Shown here in pieces: positions 1-9,007 of a stretch of DNA of 24,119 bases. The notes below the pieces were generated by a model, which was not told the origin of the DNA, did no database searches, and saw nothing but the letters and a program-made list of their open reading frames with translations. This DNA comes from JADJQU01 sp035490315 (lineage in GTDB: Bacteria; Planctomycetota; UBA1135; GCA-002686595). A program made the translations under genes and the position numbers. The number at the start of each line of letters is the position of its first letter. Position 1 is the first letter of the stretch. The stretch is taken from positions 1 to 24,119 of the forward strand of contig DATHET010000121.1 in the NCBI GenBank assembly GCA_035490315.1, read 5' to 3'.

Positions 1-1
1 A

Positions 2-175
2 AGAGTGGCGGCAGACTACGATCGTGCAGTGACCTTGATGACTCGTCGCGTGGTCAGACGTCGCTACGAAGCGGCGGGCTGGCCTTGCGAAGCTTCCGAG
101 GCCGACCTCCAGACGCAGTCAGCCGGGTTCAGTCGCACGGGCACCCCGTTCGCCGCACGGAGAGAAAGTGCCTGA
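2..175 (+). CDS. Possible C-terminal fragment of an unknown protein (5' end outside window)
   Basis: The second forward frame is open from the window edge to a TGA at 173-175 and would give about 57 residues, rich in Arg and Ala. No motif is recognisable. Third-position GC is only moderate, lower than in the sure genes of this window, so this may be chance. It would be convergent with the lipoprotein gene that ends at 257. The 81 bases between hold only a weak inverted repeat (GGCGT/ACGCC around 204-217) without a T tract. I list it because nothing else explains the first 256 bases; treat it as tentative. Confidence 0.25.
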   Translation, partial: RVAADYDRAVTLMTRRVVRRRYEAAGWPCEASEADLQTQSAGFSRTGTPFAARRESA

Positions 176-256
176 ACGTGCGTTGTCGCCGATCGGGCGT
201 GAGGACGCCATCTCCTAGAGGCGCGGGGTATGGGCCAGGTTCAGGATGGCGGTGTT

Positions 257-1308
257 TTACCGGGTACCAGGGATCGCGATCGTTTCGATCGCGGAGGCGT
301 CGAAGATCGCGAGGGAGTTTTCGCCGAGCCAGGCGAGGGCGCGGCCGGGGCGGTCCTGCTTTTCGTAGACCTTTTCGCGGTCGCGGAAGACGCGCAGGAG
401 GCCGTCGCGGCGCAGGGTGGCGACCATGCCGTTCGCGGCGGCGAGCTCGTCGACTTCTTGATCGAGGGCGTGGGTGTTCTCGCGGAAGAGGAGCTCGTAG
501 ACGCGGGTCTCCAGGTCGACCTTCATCAGGAAGGGCGAGGGTTGGGGGACCACCTGGCCCGAGGAATTCGTCCCGGTGACTTCCTGGGTGCCGCTCAGGA
601 ACAGGCGCTCGCCGTCGTAGGCGCAGCGCTCGACACGCCACCAGGACTTCTTCGTGTTCTCGAGCAGGATGCTCGCGCTGGCGACGACTTCCGGCGTCCC
701 GCGCGAGAAATCGAGCACCTGGAGATCCGTGCGTTCCGGCGAGCTGAACAGCACCGTGGCTCGGCCCTGGATCGAGCGGTCGGGGACGATGCAGACCGCG
801 GGCCCGAGGCGGTGATCGCGGCTCCAGCTCGCGAGATCGATTGTCAGCGTCAGCTTCGCGCTGCTGAGGTCCCAGAAGCATGCTTCGCTGCCGCCGAGCG
901 TCGCGGCGTAGACATCGGAGACGAAGACGCTCGTCGGCGGCTTGCTCCATTCCTTCGGAAGCCAGGAGGGCTCCGTCTCCGAGCTGCTGAGATTGACCAC
1001 GGCGAAACCGTGCTCGTGCACGACCGCGGCCATGAGGCTGCCGAGATCGACGCTCGATGCAATCGGCCGTCCGAAACCGGTTGGGGCCGCCGCGAGCTTG
1101 CGCTCGCTGGCCTGAGTGTCCCTGCGCAGGACTTCTCCACCGCCGGACGTGAACGACAGGAGCCAGTCAGGCGGCAGCGGAAGGACTTGACGACCGAGGC
1201 GCGTCGACTTCGCGGGCGATGCGCCGCCCGAGGACGACGAAGCGCATCCGGCGAGCGCCGCGAGCAGCAGCGTCGACAGCCCAAGCCCGTGAGAAAACGT
1301 GTTCATGG

Positions 1309-1312
<4 letters not shown>
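257..1312 (-). CDS. Predicted lipoprotein coupled to the Ser/Thr kinase gene
   Basis: This gene encodes 351 residues. The N-terminus has a hydrophobic stretch (about 10-22) ending in a lipobox, L20-A21-G22-C23, followed by a Ser/Gly-rich linker, so the protein is probably lipid-anchored outside the cytoplasmic membrane. The rest shows short beta-rich segments, including a WD40-like FWDLSSAKL stretch, which would fit a partial beta-propeller; I do not recognise a family. The ATG at 1312 overlaps the kinase stop as ATGA (1309-1312), which fixes the start and suggests translational coupling. An in-frame ATG two codons later is possible. Being expressed with a membrane kinase suggests that it senses or presents a signal, or is a partner of the kinase's external domain; this is inference. 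The stop is TAA at 257-259. Confidence 0.8.
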
Positions 1313-3789
<2,477 letters not shown>

Positions 3790-3840
3790 CGGAGGCAGTG
3801 CGCGGTGCAGCGGCCGCTGCGCGCAGAGCCGTCCAGCAAT

Positions 3841-4368
3841 CTACAGTACGACGGTGTAGCCGAAGATCACTTCCGCGGTCTGGACGTCGTCTCCATCGAA
3901 TTCGGAGATCGTCAAGCGCGGCTCGGCGAACACGGCCGAGTTCTCGCTGAGCCAGTGACGGACGCCGCCGTGGACGCCAAAGGCGAGCGCGGTGTCATCC
4001 TCGCCGCCCGCATCGGCGAGCAGGAAGCCGGCGTGCGGCCCGACGTAGAACCAGGTGCGCGGGTTCTGGCGGAAGTTGTAGTTGTAGTAGCCCGTCACCG
4101 ACGTGAAAATCGTGTCGTCGCCCTGGTCGGGGCTCGAGTAATTCTCGTTGAGCTGGCCTCCGACTTCGTGCACGTCGGTCAGGAAGTGGCCGAAGCCGGC
4201 TTGCAGGTTGATCGAGGTGGTGTCGTCGTTGTCGATTTCCGTGGTGCCGATCGAGCCGCCGATATTGAAGAGGTTCTCTCCGCCCATCGGACCGTAGCGG
4301 GATCCCTGTGCCGAAGCGACGGCGGTGAGGAGGGAAATGGCGCACAAGCTTGTGACGATCGGATGCAT
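3841..4368 (-). CDS. Small exported outer-membrane beta-barrel-like protein
   Basis: The 175-residue product has a signal peptide with likely cleavage after A20 (AVASA). The mature part alternates polar and hydrophobic residues in short strands with Gly and aromatic residues and acidic turns, as in small OmpX/OmpW-type barrels. It ends TVVL, not in the terminal Phe/Trp typical of proteobacterial porins. A porin-like or structural role is inferred from the pattern alone. The stop lies 51 bases from the kinase start on the same strand, so the kinase could be read from the same transcript. The gene is divergent from the FKBP gene. Upstream of the ATG is only a weak purine run (AAAGAGAA). Confidence 0.75.
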   Translation of the reverse strand: MHPIVTSLCAISLLTAVASAQGSRYGPMGGENLFNIGGSIGTTEIDNDDTTSINLQAGFGHFLTDVHEVGGQLNENYSSPDQGDDTIFTSVTGYYNYNFRQNPRTWFYVGPHAGFLLADAGGEDDTALAFGVHGGVRHWLSENSAVFAEPRLTISEFDGDDVQTAEVIFGYTVVL

Positions 4369-4563
4369 CGGAGAATTCTCTTTGGTTTGGGGGTGCCGGG
4401 AACGGAAGGCTGCACACAGCCGCCGCAGATGGGGCCGAAACTAGAACTCTCGCGAGTCAGCTACAAGGGTGAGAACACGATCGACACCGCACTGTCCGCG
4501 GCGGTTCGCTATCCTCTGGTCCTCCTTCGTCCGAACCGGACGACCTGAAACGGTCACAACGTC
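4369..4563. promoter_or_regulatory. Divergent intergenic region (beta-barrel gene / FKBP gene)
   Basis: These 195 bases separate two divergent exported-protein genes and should hold both promoters. On the plus strand TATCCT (4510-4515) is a possible -10 box, with no convincing -35. Downstream of it a perfect hairpin, TCGTCCG-AAC-CGGACGA (4527-4543), would lie in the FKBP leader. GAGAATTCTC, just upstream of the beta-barrel start, is a 10-base palindrome. No Shine-Dalgarno precedes the FKBP ATG. Confidence 0.4.
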
Positions 4564-5253
4564 ATGAACATGAATCGAATTCTTTCCATCGCCGCGCTCG
4601 CGCTCGGCAGCGCCGCCGCCTTCGCCGCAGTCCTTCCGCTCGCCGGCGGAGGTCAGGACCTCACGAAGATTCCCGATCCCGCCGCGCGCGAGAAGGAACT
4701 CGCAGCCATGCCGGTCAAGCTGGTCGACGCCATCGGGCGCGCCTCGAAGGATGGAGGCGTGGTCTCCGCCGCCTCGGTTTCCGCGACGGGCCAGATCGAG
4801 ATCACCCTGATCCACGACGGCGCCGAGCAGGCCGTGATCATCGACGGGAAATCGGGCGAGGTGGTTTCGACCACGCCGATCCCGCTGTTCCCCGGCGATC
4901 CGGTCACTGGCCTTGGAACGACGACCGCGACGGGCCTGCGCTACTACGACATCAAAGTCGGCGACGGCGCGGAAGCTCCCTCGAAGTCCGGAACCGCGAC
5001 GGTGCACTACACCGGCTGGTTGCTCAACGGGACCCAGTTCGACAGCTCGGTTCCGCGTCGCCAGCCTTTCCCGGTCAACCTGGCCGGCGGCGTGATCCCG
5101 GGCTGGCTCGAAGGCATCCCGGGGATGAAAGTGGGGGGCAAGCGCAAGCTCGTGATCCCGGGCAACCTCGCCTACGGACCCGCGGGACGCGCGCCGACCA
5201 TTCCGCCCAACGCCGTGCTCGTGTTCGACGTCGAGCTGCTCAAGGTGAATTGA
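4564..5253 (+). CDS. Exported FKBP-type peptidyl-prolyl cis-trans isomerase with N-terminal PepSY-like domain
   Basis: This is a 229-residue protein with an N-terminal hydrophobic signal (about 5-24), so it probably acts in the periplasm or at the membrane, speeding isomerisation of X-Pro bonds in exported proteins. Residues about 51-104 look like a PepSY domain (KLVDAI start, IIDGKSGEVVST end). The FKBP domain covers about 122-228: VHYTGWLLNG (147-156), the FDSS region (159-162), VIPGWLEGI (177-185), G-KRKLVIP (192-199) and LAYG (202-205), a complete set of fold and active-site motifs. A second in-frame ATG two codons in is an alternative start. The DNA methyltransferase gene begins 13 bases after the stop, so the two may be co-transcribed although their functions are unrelated. 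Confidence 0.93.
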   Translation: MNMNRILSIAALALGSAAAFAAVLPLAGGGQDLTKIPDPAAREKELAAMPVKLVDAIGRASKDGGVVSAASVSATGQIEITLIHDGAEQAVIIDGKSGEVVSTTPIPLFPGDPVTGLGTTTATGLRYYDIKVGDGAEAPSKSGTATVHYTGWLLNGTQFDSSVPRRQPFPVNLAGGVIPGWLEGIPGMKVGGKRKLVIPGNLAYGPAGRAPTIPPNAVLVFDVELLKVN

Positions 5254-5266
5254 GCGCCGGCGCGCG

Positions 5267-6295
5267 GTGTCCGGCTTGAACCGCGTCATTTTCAGCGACA
5301 ACCTGCCCGTGCTGCGCGGGCTCGCGGATGCGAGCGTCGACCTCGTCTACGTCGATCCGCCCTTCAATACCGGCAAGCGCCAGGCGCGGACCACCACGCG
5401 CTCGGTGCGCGACGCGGCGGGTGCACAGCGCGGGTTCCACGGCGATCGCTACACGAGCGTGCGGCTCGCGACGCGCTCGTTCGCCGACCAGTTCGACGAT
5501 TACGCGGGTTTCCTCGAGCCGCGCCTGCGCGAGGCGCGGCGCGTGCTCAAGCCGACCGGCAGCCTCTACCTGCACCTTGATCCGCGCGAGGTGCACTACG
5601 TCAAGGTGCTGCTCGACCAGATCTTCGGCCGCGCGTCCTTCCTGAACGAGATCGTCTGGGCCTACGACTACGGCGCGCGCACGAAGAAACGCTGGGCGCC
5701 CAAGCACGACAACATCCTGGTCTACGTCGTCGATCCCAGGCGCTACTACTTTTCGCAGGACGAGCTCGACCGCATTCCGTACATGGCGCCGATGCTCGTG
5801 ACCGAAGCCAAGCGCGCGCGCGGCAAGCTGCCGACGGACACCTGGTGGCACACGATCGTCAGCCCCACGGGCCGCGAGAAGCTCGGGTACCCGACCCAGA
5901 AACCCCTGGGAATCCTGCGCCGGATCGTGCGCGCCTCCTGTCCGCCCGGCGGCCTGGTGCTCGACTTCTTCGCCGGCAGCGGCACCGCCGGCGCAGCCGC
6001 GCTCGACTCCGGCCGCAACTTTTTGCTCGTCGATTCCAACCGCTCCGCGATCGCCGTCATGAAGCGGCGCTTCGCCGGCCGCGACGACGTCGAGTTCGTC
6101 GGCGGTACGCGCATCCGGCCGGTGCGCGCGATCCAGCGTCGGGTAAATGCCTGTGCAGTCGTGAAGGCATCCGCGATACGGAGTCAGGTGAATTCGTCCG
6201 GAGTCGTGAAGGCATCTGCGCGCCGTGTGCGCGGCGCGCAGATGCCTTCACGACTCCGGACGAATTCACCTGACTCCGTACCGACTATTGATTGA
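5267..6295 (+). CDS. Beta-class DNA N6-adenine/N4-cytosine methyltransferase, no visible restriction partner
   Basis: The protein transfers a methyl group from SAM to an exocyclic amino group of adenine or cytosine in DNA. The order is beta-class: motif IV DPPF (30-33) near the N-terminus, then a central target-recognition region (about 125-200), PTQKP (209-213), and the SAM-binding motif DFFAGSGT (233-240). The start is a GTG at 5267; a TTG at 5276 is an alternative. No restriction endonuclease lies nearby, so it is an orphan enzyme here and a regulatory or epigenetic role is possible. The conserved domain should end near residue 290. Residues from about 297 to 342 are encoded by a palindromic repeat element (see 6157-6280) and look like read-through of inserted DNA. 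The stop at 6293-6295 overlaps the end of the convergent polymerase gene by 11 bases. Confidence 0.9.
   Translation: MSGLNRVIFSDNLPVLRGLADASVDLVYVDPPFNTGKRQARTTTRSVRDAAGAQRGFHGDRYTSVRLATRSFADQFDDYAGFLEPRLREARRVLKPTGSLYLHLDPREVHYVKVLLDQIFGRASFLNEIVWAYDYGARTKKRWAPKHDNILVYVVDPRRYYFSQDELDRIPYMAPMLVTEAKRARGKLPTDTWWHTIVSPTGREKLGYPTQKPLGILRRIVRASCPPGGLVLDFFAGSGTAGAAALDSGRNFLLVDSNRSAIAVMKRRFAGRDDVEFVGGTRIRPVRAIQRRVNACAVVKASAIRSQVNSSGVVKASARRVRGAQMPSRLRTNSPDSVPTID
6157..6280. repeat. Long palindromic element: 49-bp perfect inverted repeat plus partial direct copies
   Basis: Bases 6177-6225 are an exact reverse complement of 6232-6280, with only six bases (TGTGCG) between, so single-stranded DNA or RNA could form a 49-bp hairpin. 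Each arm holds two units that begin GGAGTC (6180 and 6200 on the left). A further copy of the inner unit, AGTCGTGAAGGCATCYGCG, lies just upstream at 6157-6175 with one mismatch to 6202-6220. The element covers the 3' end of the methyltransferase gene and stops five bases short of the convergent polymerase gene. It could be a bidirectional terminator, a REP/MITE-like element, or a structured RNA. No T tract follows. Confidence 0.9.
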
Positions 6296-7757
6296 GCGAC
6301 GGCGTGCGCAGCACGAATCCATCCCGCGTGCGCGCGTGATCCGCGGCGAGCGGCAAGCTCGCTCCGCGCAGCATGCCGCCGAATCCATATTTCGCCCGCA
6401 GACGATCGAGAGCGCGGTCGACGGCATGCTGGCGATCCGCGTGGCTCGCGCTCGCCGCCTCCGCGACTTTCGCGCGCCCATCCTTGCGCGGATCGCTGAA
6501 GAGCTGGCCCTGCCAGCCGCTGCGCGCGGAAAGTCCGTGCAGGGTGATGCCGATGCGCTTGACCAGCGCGCGCCGGCGGGGGAGCTGGCCGTAGATCATG
6601 CGCGCCTGGCCCAGCAGCGCATCGGTCGAATCGGTCGCTTCGGCAAGAGCCACGCGCTTGCCCAGCGTGGCCGCGCTGCGCCCCGCCGCGGAGTCGTCGG
6701 ATTCCAGCTCCCGCGTCGGCCGCGTGTCGACATAGCGCACGCGCACTTCGAGCGAGCGCGCCGTCGCGCCGAGCACGCGCAGGCGATGGGCCGCGCGCTC
6801 GACGATGTAGGCCAGCATCGCTTCGATGTGCTCGCGCCGGCCTTCCTCGGGCTCGAAGGTGCTGTCGCGCTGCAGCGCGGCTGGGATGCGCAGGACGAAG
6901 CTCCCGTCGGCCTGTTGCGCGTAGGTCGGCTCGACCGGCTCCTCGTCGATGCCCCGCGCGCGCTCCCACAGGACCAGACCCAGGCTGCCGAAGCTCGCGA
7001 ACAGGACTTCGCGCGACACCTGGCGCAGGTCGGCGATGGTGCGGATCGCGAAGCGCTCGAGACAGGCGCCGATCGAATGGCCGACGCCCGGGAGGCTGTC
7101 GACCGGCAGGGGACCGAGGAACGCGAGCTCGCCGCCCGGAAAGATCTCGGCGATGCCGCCCGGCTTGGCGAGCTTGCCCGCCATGCGCGCCAGCATGCGG
7201 CTGGTGCCGATGCCGATGGTCACCGGCAGGTCGACTTCCTCGCGGATCTCGCGCCGCATGGTCTCCGCCGCGTCGAAAGCGCGCGGATAGATCCGTGCGC
7301 AGGCGCTCAAGTCGACGAAGAAGTCGTCGATCGACGCAACCTCGACCAGCGGCGAATAGCGCCCGAGCAGATGGGCCGTGCGCTCGCGCAAACGATTGGC
7401 GGCCTGGCTGTCGCCGCGTCGAAAAATCGCCCGCGGACAGCGCCGCGCCGCCTCCGCCAGCAGCATTCCCGGCCGCACTCCGAAGGCGCGCGCCTCGTAG
7501 GAGCTGGACATCACCAGATTGCGATCCCCCGGCATGCCGCCGATCACCAGCGCCAGCCCCTTGAGCTCGGGGTGCATCGCCTGCTCCACCGAGGCCAGGA
7601 AGGCATCGACATCCAGGTGCAGGATGCGCCGCGCGCGCTGCCCCCCATGAACATGGGGAAAGTGGGGGAGGTGGGAGATGAGCTCGCCCGTGCCGAGCCC
7701 CGAGCCGGCCCCGAGGGTGGTGGACGGACGGGGAGGAATCTCAGCCGGGGTCGGCAT
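6285..7757 (-). CDS. Y-family DNA polymerase, DinB/Pol IV-like
   Basis: The 490-residue protein is a translesion polymerase by its motifs: LHLDVDAFLASVE (47-59) with catalytic D49, the dNTP-binding YEAR (87-90), SIDD (142-145), a helix-hairpin-helix region with LPGVGHSIG (222-230), and a little-finger domain ending near RAKYGFG (454-460). QGQLF (416-420) fits a QxxLF sliding-clamp motif. Two positions differ from well-known DinB and Dpo4: the second catalytic acidic residue is Asp145 rather than Glu, and the steric-gate position (E. coli DinB F13, Dpo4 Y12) is L54 by hand alignment. The first 44 residues are an extension rich in Gly, Pro and His, partly encoded by repeat-like DNA. The ATG at 7757 is the only good start before the catalytic region. 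No Shine-Dalgarno is visible. Confidence 0.92.
   Translation of the reverse strand: MPTPAEIPPRPSTTLGAGSGLGTGELISHLPHFPHVHGGQRARRILHLDVDAFLASVEQAMHPELKGLALVIGGMPGDRNLVMSSSYEARAFGVRPGMLLAEAARRCPRAIFRRGDSQAANRLRERTAHLLGRYSPLVEVASIDDFFVDLSACARIYPRAFDAAETMRREIREEVDLPVTIGIGTSRMLARMAGKLAKPGGIAEIFPGGELAFLGPLPVDSLPGVGHSIGACLERFAIRTIADLRQVSREVLFASFGSLGLVLWERARGIDEEPVEPTYAQQADGSFVLRIPAALQRDSTFEPEEGRREHIEAMLAYIVERAAHRLRVLGATARSLEVRVRYVDTRPTRELESDDSAAGRSAATLGKRVALAEATDSTDALLGQARMIYGQLPRRRALVKRIGITLHGLSARSGWQGQLFSDPRKDGRAKVAEAASASHADRQHAVDRALDRLRAKYGFGGMLRGASLPLAADHARTRDGFVLRTPSLNQ
7643..7658. repeat. Palindrome within the N-terminal extension of the polymerase gene
   Basis: CCCCATGAACATGGGG has 7-base arms around AA. 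It lies in the part of the gene that codes for the non-conserved N-terminal extension, beside a run of G-rich repeats (7661-7676), and resembles a short dispersed palindromic repeat. Confidence 0.6.
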
Positions 7758-7831
7758 CAGGCGAGCTCTGGAGCAACACTAACGGATACCTAACCGCTTG
7801 GCAAGGGCTTTTCCGAGAGATCGCTCAACTC

Positions 7832-7976
7832 TTGTCGGGGAGCGTCGACAACAGTGGGGAGGGAGGCGCGTCGCACCGACTCCCAGCCTGACTCCCCACC
7901 CCCGAGGGTCCCCCCCCTCACCAACGACGCGCCTCCCCCGTTCCTTTTCCTGGCAGGTCGCCCCTCGGTCCGAGGG
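7832..7976 (-). ncRNA. Candidate structured RNA or structured leader (pseudoknot-capable)
   Basis: There are four perfect inverted repeats: TTGTCG/CGACAA (7832-7837/7846-7851), GTGGGGAG/CTCCCCAC (7854-7861/7892-7899), a 13-base pair GGGAGGCGCGTCG/CGACGCGCCTCCC (7861-7873/7925-7937), and CCCTCGG/CCGAGGG (7962-7968/7970-7976). The second and third pairs interlock in the order a-b-a'-b', which is the topology of an H-type pseudoknot or of two alternative folds. The minus strand is assumed because the polymerase gene lies downstream that way. Family unknown; DNA-level repeats of mobile origin are an alternative. Confidence 0.3.
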
Positions 7977-8036
7977 CAGCAGTAACCGCCTGGTTCGATC
8001 GAGTGATGCTTGCGGGTGAAGAGCCCTGGCAAGGAA

Positions 8037-8085
8037 TGACATCCGACTGTCATAAAATGCCGAAACTTACGACAGTCGATTGTCG
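8037..8085. promoter_or_regulatory. Two GACA-N6-TGTC dyads around an AT-rich core, possible operator
   Basis: TGACA-N6-TGTCA (8037-8052) and CGACA-N6-TGTCG (8070-8085) share the form GACA-N6-TGTC and are 33 bases apart, about three helical turns. A half site GACA follows at 8092-8095. Between them lies the most AT-rich stretch nearby, with TAAAAT (8053-8058) on the plus strand as a -10-like hexamer. The only gene downstream in a sensible orientation is the polymerase (minus strand, about 280 bases away). The regulator is not in the window. Confidence 0.4.
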
Positions 8086-8117
8086 TTTCCTGACATCGCA
8101 GGCGCAGCCCGCGGGCC

Positions 8118-8960
8118 TTAGTACGCCAGCGCCCGCGCCTGGATGAAGGAGTAGAAGAACACCGCGTCGGGATTGTGGGCGACCAGCTCCAGCTCCTGCT
8201 TCATCCCCTCGACGACGGACGTCGAGACCTTGCCCGCCTTGAGCAGGCCCTCCGAGCCCGAGAGCAGAAGCTCGCTCCAATACGCGATGAATTCCGCGCG
8301 CTCCCCCGGCTGTCGATTGTCGAGGTGCACCGTCTTCACCTCGGTCGCGATGTCGCGGTAGCCGACGGCCTGCAGCAGATTGCCGAGCTTGGCGCCGACG
8401 AAGGGATCGCCGCCGATCTCGAGCTGGTAATCGTTGAAGGCCATCCAGTACGACAGGGTCTGGGGCGAGTAGGGCTCGAGGAAGAAGCTCGCGTTCTGCA
8501 CCTCGCTGACCACGATCGGCGAGCCGGAGCGCAGCACGCGCCGCGTTTCCGAGAGCACGCGCGACGGGTCCTCGACGTGCTCGAGGATCCAACACAGGAA
8601 GGCTGAGTCGAAGCTGTCGACCGGGAAATCCAGTCGCGCGGCGTCGGCGCAGACGAATTTCACGCGGCCCGCGGCCCAGGGGAGCTCCTTGATGTGCTGT
8701 TTGGCCTGGGCCAGGTTCGATTCGGAGCGATCGATGCCGGTGATCGTCAGCGCGGGGAAATGGCGCAGCAGGATCTCGGTCTGAGCGCCGACTCCGCAGC
8801 CGACTTCGAGCAGGTTTTTCGCGCGTCGCAGCGGAAGGCGGTCGTGGACGAGGTGCTCGGTCACCCGCGCCTGCCGGTAGAGCCGCTCCTGCTCCTCCTT
8901 GGTGAATCCGTGCAGGTAGCCCTGGGGTTTCTTCTTCGGGGTGATGCTGCCTTTGGCCAT
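8118..8960 (-). CDS. Class I SAM-dependent methyltransferase, substrate unknown
   Basis: The 280-residue protein has the Rossmann-type methyltransferase motifs in order: LLEVGCGVGAQT (50-61, SAM glycine loop), acidic D77 in GIDRSESN, CADAARLDF (104-112) around the adenine contact, and a post-motif WILEHVEDP stretch (124-132). The N-terminus is basic (KGSITPKKKPQGY). The C-terminal half may carry the acceptor specificity but shows no signature I know; a small molecule is the usual type of acceptor for this group. I chose the ATG at 8960 because homologue-like sequence begins there and a -10-like TAGACT lies 8 bases before it. An ATG at 9026 would add 22 low-complexity residues and overlap the divergent gene. 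The stop is TAA at 8118-8120. Confidence 0.85.
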   Translation of the reverse strand: MAKGSITPKKKPQGYLHGFTKEEQERLYRQARVTEHLVHDRLPLRRAKNLLEVGCGVGAQTEILLRHFPALTITGIDRSESNLAQAKQHIKELPWAAGRVKFVCADAARLDFPVDSFDSAFLCWILEHVEDPSRVLSETRRVLRSGSPIVVSEVQNASFFLEPYSPQTLSYWMAFNDYQLEIGGDPFVGAKLGNLLQAVGYRDIATEVKTVHLDNRQPGERAEFIAYWSELLLSGSEGLLKAGKVSTSVVEGMKQELELVAHNPDAVFFYSFIQARALAY

Positions 8961-8968
8961 GGGAGGAA

Positions 8969-8974
8969 AGTCTA
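8969..8974 (-). promoter_or_regulatory. Putative -10 box of the SAM methyltransferase gene
   Basis: TAGACT on the minus strand ends 8 bases before the ATG at 8960, which would put the RNA start at or next to the start codon, a leaderless mRNA. The same hexamer precedes the act operon (14271-14276). No Shine-Dalgarno lies between; the bases there read TTCCTCCC, the wrong sense for one. Confidence 0.35.
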
Positions 8975-9001
8975 GCGGGAAAGGCGCGTGGGCCGGGTGA
9001 G

Positions 9002-9007
9002 TACCAT
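9002..9007 (+). promoter_or_regulatory. Putative -10 box of the nucleotidyltransferase-like gene
   Basis: TACCAT ends 6 bases before the GTG at 9014, which would also give a nearly leaderless transcript. No clear -35 is seen. If translation instead begins at the ATG at 9086, the leader would be about 70 bases. Confidence 0.25.

Larger units (their letters stand above)
7758..8117. other. 360-bp gene-free region upstream of the polymerase gene, rich in inverted repeats
   Basis: I see no convincing gene in this stretch. It holds an imperfect direct repeat, TAACCGCYTGG (7791-7801 and 7983-7993), which flanks a cluster of inverted repeats (7832-7976), and two dyads with an AT-rich core between them (8037-8085). 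Open frames of 73-87 codons exist on both strands but lack start signals and recognisable content. If transcription of the polymerase gene begins near the dyads, most of this stretch would be its 5' leader. Confidence 0.6.

Noticed and set aside
6177..6280. Origin of replication or integron attachment site as the role of the hairpin
   Set aside because: No dnaA, iteron, integrase or attC core sites nearby; the arms lack the mismatched bases of attC sites.
5267..7757. Restriction-modification or defence island made of the methyltransferase and polymerase genes
   Set aside because: No nuclease, helicase or specificity gene is present; the two genes are convergent and unrelated.
7790..8053. Possible 87-residue minus-strand gene in the gap before the polymerase
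   Set aside because: No recognisable domain, no ribosome site, biased composition over inverted repeats; the start codon falls inside a dyad.
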